The notes under the pieces were generated by a model that was given only the letters and a program-made list of their open reading frames with translations, was not told the origin of the DNA and did not search any database. From contig CM076146.1 of the NCBI GenBank assembly GCA_038025085.1, positions 11,222,001-11,286,000 of the forward strand: 64,000 nucleotides of DNA, in the 5' to 3' direction. Positions 1 through 14,146 of the stretch are shown piece after piece (position 1 is the first letter of the stretch; each line of letters opens with the position of its first letter). The DNA comes from Tetragonia tetragonoides. Its lineage: Eukaryota > Streptophyta > Magnoliopsida > Caryophyllales > Aizoaceae. The translations under genes and the position numbers were made by a program.

Positions 1-1649
<1,649 letters not shown>

Positions 1650-1936
1650 TAGACCTGGCAAACGGGTCGGTCAGGTCGGGTTTGGGTCGGATCAAATACG
1701 GGTCAGTCAGGTCGGGTTCAGGACGGATCAAATACGGGTGGGGTCAAATACGGGTCGAGTTAAATAAAGGTTGGGTCAAATACGGGTCGAATACATCGGG
1801 TCAAATACGGGTTCGGTTTTGGGTTACCCAACGGATTATTTGACAAATGTTGTCTCACAACTTTCGGGTTCGGGTCGGGTTTCAGTGGGGTCTGTAATGG
1901 ATCGGATTCGGGTCGGGTCAGTTTTTGCTAGCTCTA
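1650..1936. mobile_element. TIR-bounded element with GGGTCGGGT-type core (family 1, copy a)
   Basis: Starts TAGACCTGGCAAAC and ends GTTTTTGCTAGCTCTA, imperfect inverted termini. The inside is a degenerate run of GGGTC/GGGTT motifs with no coding potential. The flanking octamers ATAAGAAA (1642-1649) and ATAAGAGC (1937-1944) agree at 6 of 8 positions, suggesting an 8-bp target duplication as in hAT-type elements. Non-autonomous. Other copies are at 3704-4315, 40572-41188 and 49012-49215. Confidence 0.65.
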
Positions 1937-1944
1937 ATAAGAGC

Positions 1945-2868
1945 TATTGTAAATGTGTTGAAGGAGTTGTCTTCTTTTTCTAGATTATGCGCTAATGATG
2001 CAAACAGCTGTATATACTTTGATGGGGTAGATAATAATGACAAGGAGCAGATTATGGGGGAAATTGGTTTCCGTGAAGGTTTCTTGCCTTTCAGATATCT
2101 GGGTCTCCCACTGCCATCTACCATGCTCAGTCTTTGTAGGCCACTTTTGGATAAGGTAAGGGCTAAGTTTACACACTGGGCAACTCAACTCTTGAATTAT
2201 GCAGGTAGAGTACAATTAATTAACTGAGTGATTTTCTCTACTCAAGTTTACTGGTCATTCGTTTTTATGCTACCAAATGTGGTTATTTATGAGATTGAGT
2301 CTCTTAGTAGGAAGTTTTTGTGGGGCAGATTTGATAAAAAAAAATAGATTTATGGCTCCAGTGAGTTGAGATACTACATATTGATATGCAATGTGTTTTT
2401 TGCCAGCAGCGGGACAAGGATTGTAATCACTTGTTTTTTAGATGTGCGTTTGCTGCTGCAGTTTGGAGTAAAATCCTAACATGGCTCGGTATCAGAAGAG
2501 GGATCCTCAGTTTCAATCACGAGGTCAAGTGGTTTAGAAACAGGTGTAAAGGAAGGAGTCTACTGAATAAACTTAGCAGAACAGCCCTGGTTGCAACAAT
2601 CTATGAAATATGGGGAGAGAAATCAGCGAGTTTTTTTTGTAATAAACACAGGCAGCTTTGTGCAGTAGTCAAGGAGATACAGGTACAACTTTGTGTACAC
2701 CTCTTTCACTGTTATGGTGATAAGGCTTTAGAGTTATTACAGCATATGTAAAACTAAATATTATTCAGGAAGTATGCCTCCGATGCATTCTGTAAGGTTT
2801 ATTTTTCGAGGGTGTCTTTCCGGCATCCCTTTGACGAATGAAATATATTGACTATTTTCCAAAAATAA

Positions 2869-2931
<63 letters not shown>

Positions 2932-2932
2932 T
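1945..2932 (+). pseudogene. LINE (non-LTR retrotransposon) 3' fragment
   Basis: Plus-strand remains of an L1-type plant LINE. 1945-2225 encodes the end of the RT domain, with the typical FRYLGLPLP block near 2090-2120 and a GRVQLIN block near 2203-2223. 2386-2751 encodes the zinc-binding RT tail (CVFCQQRDKDCNHLFFRC) with a Cys/His pattern. The joining segment is deleted and carries stops (TGA at 2224-2226, TAG near 2345). A short 3' region follows, then an (AAT)n tail from about 2863, a usual LINE ending here. The element is 5' truncated against the repeat ending at 1936. Not functional. Confidence 0.8.
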
Positions 2933-2987
2933 CTTCTTCTTCTTCTTATTATTATTATTAAGAGACCAATCAAAAAACATAAATTTT

Positions 2988-3041
<54 letters not shown>

Positions 3042-3178
3042 GTTTTCAAATAAAAATAAAATAATAATAATTATTGTTAAGGATTATAATTTTAATAAAA
3101 ATAATTTTTATTTTTTTATTTTTGTTATTTTTATTATTATTAAGAGAACACTCAAAAATAAAAATTATCATTATTAAA

Positions 3179-3249
<71 letters not shown>

Positions 3250-3475
3250 AAGAACACTCAAAAATACAAATTTTCAATTTTTACCAGTTGTCCTCAGTTG
3301 TCTCCAGTTGCCCCCAATTGACACCAGCTGCACCCATTTGCCATTAGTTACCAGTTAGACTTCCTAGTTGCCCATAGTTACCAATTGAAAAGAACGTGCC
3401 CTTAGACATTCCCATTTTCACCAATTTTTCCCAGTAACTTGTCACGAGTTACTAGTTGAAACAAATGAGCCCTAT
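2863..3475. repeat. ATT/AAT microsatellite cluster with TIR-like ends
   Basis: Three trinucleotide arrays (2863-2932, 2990-3040, 3177-3247) alternate with related spacers. AGAACACTCAAAAATA occurs at both sides of the 3177-3247 array. 3290-3475 is a run of degenerate CAGTTGCC/ACCAGTT motifs. GAAAAGAACGTGCCC near 3390 matches the reverse complement of the GGGC-GTTCTTTTC terminus of the element at 33315-34302, so this looks like half of a second copy. Confidence 0.5.
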
Positions 3476-3533
3476 GTGGGAACAAAGAACACGCGCTTTG
3501 TATCCTACAAAAAGTGTCAAAAACTTGTATGGA

Positions 3534-4749
3534 CTTAGTCCATGGTGGACCAATATTTCACCTGAAGTCACCCCTCTAATAGTGGAGTCACGCCATACTT
3601 CACCTAGAGCCACCCCTACTTCACCTCGAGCTACCCCTACTGTCTCTAATAGTGGAGCCACCACCTACTTCACCTGCAGTCGCCTCTCTAAGAGTGGAGC
3701 CACTAGACCTGGCAAACGGGTTGGTCGGATCGGGTTCGGTTCGGATCCTTTTGGTTCAGATCATTTTCGGGCCAGCTTATCTGGGTTCGGTTCGGGTTCG
3801 GTTCAACACGGTTCGGGTTTGGTTTTAATTTGCTCAAGCTACTTCAGGTTCGATTCGGTTACAGGTCAAATACATTCGGGTCGGGTATGGATTTGGATTT
3901 CCGGTTCTTTTCGGGTTCGGATTCAAGTCGGGTTTATATTATTGTGAATTTTACAAATAAACATGGGATATAATGATTTATTTATGATTTTCCTTTCGAA
4001 AACAATAGAAAGATTTTTGTAAAGAGTAAAATATTCTTTTCATACTATGTTAAGGGCACAAATAAGTAAAAAATAAAAGTTTTAAACTTGCAATATTTCG
4101 GATTCGGATCGGATTCGATTCGGGTTCGGATCATTATTTCTTGGATCGCATTCAGATCGGTTAACTTCGGGTCATTCGGATCAGATCGGTTTCGAGTCGG
4201 GTTAGGTTTGGGTCGGATTGACTTTCGATTTCGGTTCAACTTTGGGTTTACTATTCGGGTCAAAATCGGGTATCGGATCAGGTATTTCGGGTCCGGGTCA
4301 GTTTTGCCAGGTCTAGGAGTCACCCCCTACTTTACCTGGAGCTACCCCTCAAATACATACTTGGCGCCACCCCTCTAATAGTGAAGTCACCCCCTACTTC
4401 ACCTGGATCCATCCCCCAAATTTATACTTGGCCCCACCCTCTAATAGTGGAGCCACCTCATACATCACCTGGAACCACGCACCCTCTAATAGTGGAGCCA
4501 CCCCCTACATCACTTGGAGCCACCCCCTACTTTACATGGAGTCACCCTCAAATTTGTTTTGGCGCCACCCCTCTAATAGTGGAGACACCCCTACTTCACC
4601 TGGAGCCACCCCTCAAATTTATACTTGGCCCCACCCCTCTAATAATGGAGCCACCCCATACATCACTTGGAACCACCCTCTAATAGTGGAGCCACCCCCT
4701 ACTTCAGCTGGAGCCACCCTTTAAATTTACTTGGTCAACGATGGACTAA
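3534..4749. mobile_element. TIR-bounded element with CACCTGGAGCCACCCCT core (family 2, copy 1)
   Basis: Starts CTTAGTCCATGGTGGACC and ends, in inverse, with GGTCAACGATGGACTAA. The core repeats phrases such as ACTTCACCTGGAGCCACCCC and CCTCTAATAGTGGAG in irregular order. The family-1 element 3704-4315 is inserted in it and a SINE sits at its right end. A shorter copy lies at 11538-11804. No open protein-coding gene; the open frames here are by-products of the repeat. Confidence 0.6.
3704..4315. mobile_element. TIR-bounded element with GGGTTCGGGTC core (family 1, copy b)
   Basis: TAGACCTGGCAAAC at the left and GTTTTGCCAGGTCTA at the right are near-perfect inverted termini. Two blocks of TTCGGGTTCGG-type repeats (3704-3945, 4088-4300) flank an AT-rich middle. 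Flanking octamers GGAGCCAC (3696-3703) and GGAGTCAC (4316-4323) match 7 of 8, consistent with an 8-bp target duplication (hAT-like). Because the host repeat itself contains similar words, this match alone is weaker than it looks. Confidence 0.7.
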
Positions 4750-4950
4750 GTTTTACTTATTTATGAGGTAAGGAGGCCCGCTCCCAGGTTGGCCCATCTT
4801 GAATTTAAGGCCCAGGAGCTTAGTGGGCAAGCATTTGGGGGGAAAGGGGGAAGAAGGAGAAAGGAATTCCAAATGCCCCTAGTAGGATTTAAACCTTGGT
4901 GGTGAATAAGAAAATCAAAAATTAAGCCAATAAACTAAGCTATGTTGATT
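4750..4950 (-). mobile_element. tRNA-derived SINE with 13-bp target duplication
   Basis: AACGATGGACTAA stands at 4737-4749 and again at 4951-4963. Read on the minus strand, the body begins with a box A-like word (TAGCTTAGTTTATTGG) and carries a box B-like GGTTTAAATCC, the internal RNA polymerase III promoter arrangement of tRNA-derived SINEs, and ends in an A/T-rich tail. It is inserted at the edge of the family-2 repeat. Confidence 0.7.
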
Positions 4951-5204
4951 AACGATGGACTAATTAAGTTTACACAAGACATGAATCTAATGATGGTTAT
5001 GGGCCTCCCAACTCATAGCTAGCTTGATGGGCCCGCGTTGGTAGAAGTACATAGCCATATAGATCCCAACACGTGACTACACAAAATACCAACCTATACT
5101 GGCAATAAACTTCGCAAGTCTGTTATAAATTATAAGTTAGAGTCGAACCGAAGTGCTTGCGCCCATGTGCCCAATAAGTTGCGCATTGTACAATTGAGCT
5201 GAAT

Positions 5205-5405
5205 GTATGTGGGAGCTCAAGTACTAGAGCTCTAAGCTCTCTAATTTATAGATTTGGGGTTCAAGGCTCACCACTCTCAATTATAATTTATAGGTTTGGG
5301 GTTCAAGACTCACCACTCTCAATTAAAGGTTGTATGTGTTGATATTGGTCATGACACCACCACCCCCTTGTTATAGGCCAAACAGTCCCCAAAAAAAGAA
5401 AAAGA
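5205..5405 (+). mobile_element. Probable SINE with an internal 42-bp duplication
   Basis: GAGCTCAAGTACTAGAGCTC resembles a tRNA D-arm/box A, followed by GGGGTTCAAGGCTC resembling box B, and the sequence ends in an A-rich run (AAAAAAAGAAAAAG). The box B segment with its flank (AATTTATAGATTTGGGGTTC...) occurs twice in a row, at about 5242-5283 and 5286-5325. No clear target duplication was found. Confidence 0.45.
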
Positions 5406-5411
5406 TGGTGG

Positions 5412-5467
<56 letters not shown>

Positions 5468-5880
5468 CTGCTGTATCGACACGTGTCATGCCATGTCACC
5501 ATACCAATCATCATCATATCCAAAAGTCAATGCCATGTCACCCAAACCATAAATGATGATACATGAACTATATTATCTAATTAATTATGATAAATAAAAA
5601 TTATTAATTTCATAGATATGGTACATAAACTTAAAATATATTATGCTAAAAATTGGGTTCAACGAATCTAATTTATAAGAGAAAATAGTAATAACAAATA
5701 TAATCCATGTTTCGGTAGATTATATATCTGAAATTTTTAAGTGATTGATCTCCATGAAGATGGAGAAATCAGAATATCTATATATTAGAGACATTTTCTG
5801 ACAGCATTGGAGGCGTTCACCTAAGCGAGCCACTGTAATAAAATTTTAAAATAAATATAAAATAGAAATATATGTTTTGG

Positions 5881-6190
<310 letters not shown>

Positions 6191-6219
6191 AATAATTTTA
6201 TTATTGATTATCCAAAAGA

Positions 6220-6781
6220 AAATATATTATATTATACATTAACTAAAAATGTAATTTCTTTGTTGAATGTGTATTTTTTTTTTCCTGATAAAAATATTAT
6301 TATTGTTCTTTGCTACTCCTATTATTCATCTTTACATATTGATATGTTTAAAAAATTTATTTATATTTCTTCTAATAACGGGTTATGCTTGATAAACAAG
6401 AACCCGTGCATCGCACAGGCACGAGATTACTTTTATTTTATTTTGATAAAAAAAAAGTAACATAAGTATTATATTTATTATCCTAAAAAATGTATATTAT
6501 TTATTCATTAAAAATGTAATTTCTTTGTTATGTGTGAAAAAGATTATTATTGTTCCTTGCTACCCCTATTATTCAACTTTATATATTGATGTGATTAAAT
6601 GTTTTTTATTATATTGATTCTAATAACAGAGGATGATGAACAAGAACCCGTGCATCGCACGGGCACGAAATCTAGGTAAAAAGTAATCATAAATGCATTG
6701 ATGATTAAAAAGAAATCAAAAATACTTTTATTTTATTTTGATAAAAAAAAAGTAACATAAGTATTATATTTAATTATTATC

Positions 6782-6823
<42 letters not shown>

Positions 6824-6990
6824 TCACTAAAATGTAATTTATTTGTTAAATATTTTTTTTTTGATCAAAAGATTATTATTATTTCTTGCTACTCCTATTA
6901 TTCAACTTTATATATTGATATGATTAACTTTATTTATTATATTGATTCTAATAGTAGAGGATGATAAACAAGAACCCGTGCATCGCACGG
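6220..6990 (+). repeat. Three tandem Helitron 3'-end modules
   Basis: A unit of roughly 200-300 bp occurs three times, ending at about 6425, 6672 and 6988. Each ends with ACCCGTGCATCGCAC(G/A)GGCACGA, the hairpin form of Helitron 3' termini; the second and third are followed by AATCTAG. Repeated termini of this kind are expected from read-through or end-stacking of rolling-circle elements. Confidence 0.65.
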
Positions 6991-9626
6991 GCACGAAATC
7001 TAGTAGAATATATATATACTAAAGTTGTAGTTTTCTAAATCTTTAAAGAGTACACTATTAATTAGAGGTTTTAGAATATGTACTAAAGTTGTACTTTCCT
7101 AAATCATTAAAGAGTAGCCTATTAGATTTTAAAAAACATATAACTTTAGTTTCACCGCTTAATAAATTAAATTTCTTATACCATTGGAACGAATACGAAA
7201 TATCCTTTAAAATGAGACTCATTTGTAGTATGTTCTATTGATTTACAACATTAGATGCGTCCATATAAAAAGGTAATCTGTAATTAGCTTGACAAGCTGA
7301 CACAACTAAAGAGTTGCATGTAAAAATAAGAGAAAAGATATGTATATTAGTTATAAAAATTTAAATAGCAATCTCAAGGTAAAATATAATAAAAAGAGTG
7401 TGTAGAATAAAGAAACAAACGATGAATCTAAAATGATTCCTGGTCCAATCTTTAATAGAAAACTTACCATTATCATGTATAATTTTATAATTGTACGTAA
7501 TATACTGATCCCCCATGTTATTTTAGGGTTCCAATTTATGTTCCCTTCAACTTTATAATTATCAATGTACTCCCTCCGAACAAATAAAATTACATTGGAC
7601 TTTTTGCGTTTTTCAAGGCAGTACTTTGACCGCATATAACTTAGAAAAAACAAGCAAGCATTGAAATATATTTTGCTATTCTAAGGTTTACGAATGAAAC
7701 TTCTTTATTTTTTGAAAATTAGTTATGTATACATTAGACATTTAAACTGATTTTACCATAAAAGAAGGATCATATCTTTGGAATGTTAGTTATACACTTA
7801 TATCAGCACAAGAGTATTGGCGTACCAACATCAAGTATAGAAAGACTTTGAAACTATTACCTCTGGGATCATGTAACATATGGGATGAGTTAATTAATAG
7901 TTAATTAAAATTGATAATAAGAGTTTAAATTAGATAAGATGCCCTATAAAGTCATAGTAATCTTATATATGGCATTCATGATATTAAATGGATTGTATAA
8001 ATATTTATCCATATATTACTAATAGTTTTTCATAAGTGACAATTACACTTTGATTTTATCACGTTATATTAGTTTTATTATATAATCACAGTCCGTGCAA
8101 CGCACGGGCATACTCACGGGCATCCACCTAGTATAGTAGATTAGCCGAATAGTTAAATAAGGTAGTTGTAAACCATAACTATTTTCTTGGTAATTTTTTT
8201 AATTAGAAAAATTAGAAGTTAATTTCTCCACGTGGATCCAAACAACCGCTGCATACTAGATAACATTAAACAAAATTGTAAGTGATTCTCCATGAAGATG
8301 GAGAAATGTAGTAGATTAGTAGAATATTAAAGTAAGATAGTTGTAAACATAACTATTTCTTTTTACCAATTTCTTTTAATTAGTCAAATAGGAGATTAGT
8401 TTTGCCAGGTGGATCCAAACAACTGCTGCATAATACATGACATTTAACATAAATGATATTACAAGAAAATATTATTAATAATTTTAATACAATGTAGATC
8501 AAAGAAAGAAAAGTAGTCACAAGTAAAAAATGCATAGACTTTAAAACTAACAGATAAATTCAGATATTAAACGTCTAAATCATCAAAGTGATTTTATACC
8601 CCAACATATTATCTTAATAGCATTGAAAATATATTTTCTAATGATAAATTACAAGGCAAAGTGGATCATGCACGTTGTCGCATTGCCACATGGCTTGCCA
8701 CGTCACTATGCCCAGTCATCACCATATTGAAAAGTCAATGTTATGTCCCCTAATTAATGAAAAACATGCATGAACTATGTAATCTAATAAAAAGAGGATA
8801 CATGAACATAAACTTCATAAATACGGTAAATGAACTTAACATAAATTATACTAAAGACTAGGCATAATGAATTTAATAAGGGAGAAAAGTCCACAAGTAA
8901 TAATTATTTTAAAATAAATGATAAAAATTATGTATCGGATATTTTTATACATACATATCAAATTTCTAAGTGATTTCAAACCTCGGCTATATAGTAGAAA
9001 GCCAATGTTGGAAAATTACATGATTAAACACAATGGAGATGGAGAAATATAGTATCGGTAGAATATGTGAATGAGATAGTTGTAAAGATAATTAATATCT
9101 TCAATATTGTTTTAAACATTAATTGATGTCTCCACATGGATCCAAACAACGGCTGCGTAACAAATGGGATGACACAAAATAAATTTAACATAAAATATGA
9201 TGTAAACCTACTGTAGTTAAAAGGAAAACAAAATACAATGTAAATCAAATATGGATAAGAACTATTTGTAGAAAGTTATGGATATTCGTAAACACATGAA
9301 GGTATAAAAATATATCAATTTATACAGTATGTTTAGATGGTAGTTATGAATCTGGCACATAACTATTTTTTTTTTTGAATGAAAGATATATAATTCATTT
9401 ATGTTTTTGGATCAAACAACTATTTCATGTCAAATACACATGCCCAAAAAAAGAAGAGAGAAAAGAAATATTACACACATCACAACTTTGATTTTGTGTA
9501 ACTCTGTATTACTTGTTATGTACCTAATTGATAAACCATTCTCTAATTAAAATTTTAATTATAGCATTGAAAAATACATATATTCCAATGATAATCTACA
9601 AGCCCGTGCATCGCACGGGGCATACA

Positions 9627-11507
9627 TCTAGTATATATATAAAGTTGGATCATGATAGCCGCTGCATCGACACGTGTCATGCCATGTCACTATACCAATC
9701 ATCATCATCATATCCAAAAGTCATTGCCATGTTACCCAAACAATAAATGATGATACATGAACCATATTATCTAATTAATTATGATAAATAAACATTATTA
9801 ATTTCATAGATATGGTACATGAACTTCAAATAAATTATGCTAAAAACTAGGTTCAACGAATCTAATTTATAAGAAAAAAATAGTAATAACAAATATAATC
9901 CATGTTTCGGTAGATTATATGTCTGAAATTTTTAAGTGATTAATCTCCATGAGATGAAGAAATATAGTAGATTAGTCGAATTGTTAAGTAAGGTAGTTGC
10001 AAACATAATTATTTTATTAGTAATTTTTTAATCAGAAAAGTAAAAAGTTAATTTGTCCACGTGGATCCAAACAACCGCTGCATACTAGATAACATTAAAC
10101 AAAATTGTAAGTAATTCTCCATGAATATAGAGAAATGTAGTAGATTAGTAGAATATTGAAGTAAGATAGTTGTAAAAATAACTATTTTTTTACCAATTTC
10201 TTTTCATAGAATATTTAAGTAAGGTAGTTGTAAACATAACTAATTAGTAAAATAGGAAATTAATTTTGCAAGGTGGATCCAAACAACTGCTGCAAAATAC
10301 ATGACATTTAACATAAATGATTTTACAAGAAAAAATTATTAATAATTTTAATGCAATGTAGAACAAAGAAGGAAAAGTAGTCACAAGTAAAAAATGCATA
10401 GACTTTAAAACTAACGGATAAATCCAGATCTTTAGCATCTAAATCATCACAGTAATTTCATACCCCAACATATTATCTTAATAGCATTGAAAATATATTT
10501 TCTAATGATAAACTACAAAGCAAAGTGGATCATGGACGTTGCTACATTGACACGTGGCTTGCCACGTCACTATGCTCAGTCATCACCATATTGAAAAATC
10601 AATGTTATGTCCACTAATTAATGAAATACATGCATGAACCATGTAATCTAATAAAAAGAGGATACATGAACATAAACTTCACATATACGGTACATGAACT
10701 TAAAATAAATTATACTAAAGACTGGGCATAATGAATTTAATAAGGGAGAATAGTCCACAAGTAATAATTATTTTAAAATAAATGATAAAATTATGTATCG
10801 AATATTTTTATACATACATCTCAAATTTCTATGTGATTTCAAACCTCAGCTATATAGTAGAAATCCAATGTTGGAAAATTACATGATTAAACACCATGGA
10901 GATGGAGAAATATAGTATTGGTAGAATGTGTGGATGAGATAGTTGTAAAGATAATTAATATCTTTAATATTTTTTTGAACATTAATTAATATCTCCACAT
11001 GGATCCAAACAATGGCTGCATAACAAATGGGGTGACATAAAATAAATTTAACATAAAATATGATGTAAACCTACTGTAGTTAAAAGGAAAACAAAATACG
11101 ATGTAAACCAAATATGGATAAGAACCAATTGTAGAAAGTTATGGATATTCGTAAACACATGAAGGTATAAATATATCAATTTATACAGTATGTTTAGATG
11201 GTAGTTATGAATCTGGCACTTAATTATATTTTTTTTGAATAAAAGATATGAAATTCATTTATGTGTTTGAATCAAGCAACTATTTCATGTCAAATAAGCA
11301 AATTTACATTACACATGCCTCAAGAAACAAAGAGAAAAAAGAAACATTACACACATCACAACTTTGATTTTGTGTAACTCTGTATTACTTGTTATGTACC
11401 TAATTGATAAACCATTTACTAATTAAAAACTTAATCGTAGCATTGAAAAATACATATATTCCAATGATAATCTACAAGCCCGTGCATCGCACGGGGCATA
11501 CATCCAG
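9627..11507 (+). mobile_element. Helitron copy 2, head to tail with copy 1
   Basis: The left end TCTAGTATATATATAAAG overlaps the 3' end of copy 1; the right end has hairpin CCCGTGC-ATC-GCACGGG at 11479-11495 and then CCAG at 11504-11507, where CTAG is expected (one substitution). It contains CACGTGTC and CACGTGGATCC words shared with copy 1. No gene. The 1.9-kb unit matches copy 1 over its length, apart from the nested insertion. Confidence 0.75.
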
Positions 11508-11537
11508 TATTTATAATATTACAAAGCTTGTGTTGAA

Positions 11538-11804
11538 TTAGTTTATGGTGGACCAATACTTCATCTGGAGTCACCCCTCTAATAGTGGAGACACCCCCTA
11601 CTTTACTTTGAGCCACCACTCAAATTTATACTTGGCGTCACCCCTCTAATAATGGAGCCACCTCATACTTTAGCTGGAGCTACCCTTCAAATTTATACTT
11701 GTCTCCACTTCTCTAATAATGGAACCACCCCGTATTTCACCTGGAGCCATCCCCTACTTCACCTGAAACCATCTCTCAAATTTACTTGATCCACAGTGGA
11801 CTAA
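11538..11804. mobile_element. Family-2 TIR element, copy 2
   Basis: TTAGTTTATGGTGGACCAA at the left pairs with TTGATCCACAGTGGACTAA at the right. The core has the same ACCTGGAGCCA / CCTCTAATAGTGGAG phrases as 3534-4749. No target duplication recognised. Confidence 0.6.
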
Positions 11805-12236
11805 CTCCACACAAGACATGATGTTATAATGTTAGTTTTTGCTTCTATCCTTTTTCTCTTCTTCCATTTCTTTTTTATCCTAAAAGTGATGATCGGATTC
11901 GTATTTTGTTGTTACTCCTTAAAGTAATGTATACGATACATATCGGGTATGTTTTTTCATTATACAGATCACGACTGTCATTTTAGATAGTTGGAAACTT
12001 GAGTTCGGAGTTAAATTCAAGTTTTACGGTTCATGTCTAAATTAGGATGTGTTATACTTGAGTTTGGTTGAAAAGATTCTTATATAGTGGAGTTTCTATA
12101 ATGCCTCATGTTTTACATATTGGTTGAGCACAATAAGGTTTTCACTTAAACGATTTAATTTTTATTTATTCTTTATTTATATTACTTTGTTAGTAACAAA
12201 AGTAGTAGTAACTAGAGTAACATGTAGTGTTTAAAT
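11805..12236. other. AT-rich spacer, nothing recognised
   Basis: No open frame of note, no terminal repeats, no conserved family that I can identify. Confidence 0.6.
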
Positions 12237-12935
12237 TAGGGATGAGTGCAATCGGGTACACACGGGGTATTGCATCATCCGGAATCGGAATCGGATCTAC
12301 CGGTTCTTAATTCTTAGGAATTGGAATTGGAATTGGTTAAACCGGTTCCTAATTCCTAGGAATTGGAATTGGATTCACCGGGTAACCACCGGTTCCTAGG
12401 TACCCACCGGTTCCATATAAATTCCAAATTGAACTTTTGTTTGCTCAAATAAAACCAATTTATGAGAAGATGCGCAAGAAATAAGGATCATTTTTTTGCT
12501 CGTAAGACTAGCAGAAGCCAATTCATGAACTTGAGAAAAAACTGCAGCAAGTAAATATAAGAGTTGTTGCATGTTAGTCTATAAAATTGTCAGGTACAGT
12601 AATGCAACAAGCCATTTTTTGCAACCTTACTAGCAGATATTTAGTTAGACATTGACATCATTAGTGAGAATAGCTAAAGAATTTATTTTCTCATTTCAAG
12701 CAATAAGTATTTTCTATCTCACACTGGACAAATAGTACAAAACTGATTCTGGACCGGGTACCCAATCGGTTCCGATTCCTAAAAGTTAGGAATTGGAATT
12801 GGAATTGGTTGGTATCGGTTCCCATTTTTCCGGAATTGGAATTGGAATTAGTTGAGAGGTTCCGGCTCCGGAACCACCGATTCCGAATCGGTTCCAATTT
12901 CGATACTAGGTACCCGGATTTTCTGCTAACCCCTA
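12237..12935. mobile_element. TIR-bounded element with GGAATTGGAATTGG core (family 3)
   Basis: The left end TAGGGATGAGTGCAATCGGG pairs with the right end, which in inverse reads TAGGGGTTAGCAGAAAATCC. The two inner flanks (12275-12420, 12750-12905) are runs of GGAATTGGAATTGG and ACCGGTTCC words in opposite orientation, around an AT-rich centre. The flanks read GTTTAAAT and GTTTAAAC, a possible 8-bp target duplication (7 of 8), which together with the TAGGG start points to a hAT-type MITE. Confidence 0.6.
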
Positions 12936-13079
12936 GTTTAAACTAGACTAACATGTAATGTTTTCCTAAACTCAATTCACCTATCCTTTGAGTCTATTTC
13001 TTGAACACTTGAATAGTAGGTATAAGAACAGGTTCTCACAAGTACATGTTAATCTTTGAAGAGTATATTACAAGGAATA

Positions 13080-13540
13080 ATGGACTCAGTGAATTATTGC
13101 AAGCTCAATATAGGATACTCTACCAACCCATCTCCACTATTTTAGGACAACCGCTTTGGCTACTGGAACAAATAGATTGAGATATTCATCAAACTACCAC
13201 ATTTGGAGGGTTGTTGTCTGGTTGATTATGGTAATTACGAGGCCACAAAAGTCGATGAACAAAAATAGGTTGTTTTAAAAGAATTTTCTGAATATGAGGT
13301 ACAATATCGAAAAAAGCATTGAACAATAATTTATAATGTTAAGCCATGAGAGTGATTCATTGTGGTACGGTCTTTGAGGCCGGGAACACAATGTGTTATG
13401 GTTTGCAAAAATGGCCAAATAGATTTGGGAACAGTTAAAGGTAACTCATGATTAGTACAAATTAGGAAAAATAAGGAACCTCTTCATAACATGATGATCC
13501 ATTTTAGTACTATATTGTTAATAAGTTGGATTCTCCTTGA
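13080..13540 (+). pseudogene. Decayed Ty1/copia gag fragment
   Basis: From an ATG at 13080 the plus strand reads MDSVNYCKL...GYSTN and later DYGNYEATKVDEQ, closely resembling the gag start of the copia element on the minus strand at 45189 (MDSLSYGKLEEGYSTN, YGNYVPTKTNEK). Many stops and frameshifts are present. No LTRs or pol are visible next to it, so it is an isolated remnant. Confidence 0.7.
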
Positions 13541-13995
13541 AAAAAAAATTCTTTCAAGACACATTTTGTGTTTTACCATCATCCCAATGTACAAATTAAT
13601 GAAATTCGTTCTCAGCTAACAGGTTAGAAAATAGTTATACATGTATACAGAATTTTCTTTTTCATTGTGAAGTATGGAGTAAGTAGGGCTCCTCATCTAA
13701 CAAAAATGGCCAAATAGATTTGGGAACAGTTAAAGGTAACTCATGATTAGTACAAATTAGGAAAAATAAGGAACCTCTTCATAACATGATGATCCATTTT
13801 AGTACTATATTGTTAATAAGTTGGATTCTCCTTGAAAAAAAAATTCTTTCAAGACACATTTTGTGTTTTACCATCATCCCAATGTACAAATTAATGAAAT
13901 TCGTTCTCAGCTAATAGGTTAGAAAATAGTTATACATGTATACAGAATTTTCTTTTTCATTGTGAAGTATGGAGTAAGTAGGGCTCCTCATCTAA
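13406..13995. repeat. Recent 295-bp tandem duplication
   Basis: 13406-13700 and 13701-13995 are almost identical; reading by eye I found one substitution (CAGCTAACAGG versus CAGCTAATAGG). The unit covers the end of the decayed gag and the sequence after it. The junction and outer ends share a short CAA microhomology. Given how decayed the duplicated gag is, the duplication is much younger than the gag insertion. Confidence 0.9.
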
Positions 13996-14146
13996 CAACC
14001 TTACGACTAAGCACAACAGTATGTAGGTGCAGAAATCACCTACAATTGGAGACCCAACATATTTGGTACAACACCCCATGGCCCGATTCAGGCCGAATTT
14101 TTGATTTTTTTAGACGCCACAGAGAGCAAGCCCAGAGGGATCAGAG

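Noticed and set aside
1660..1930. Telomere-like repeat because of GGGT words
   Set aside because: Plant telomere repeats are TTTAGGG; these are irregular GGGTCGGGT words within inverted termini.
4088..4724. Proline/threonine-rich repeat proteins
   Set aside because: They come from the family-1 and family-2 repeat cores and break with every copy.
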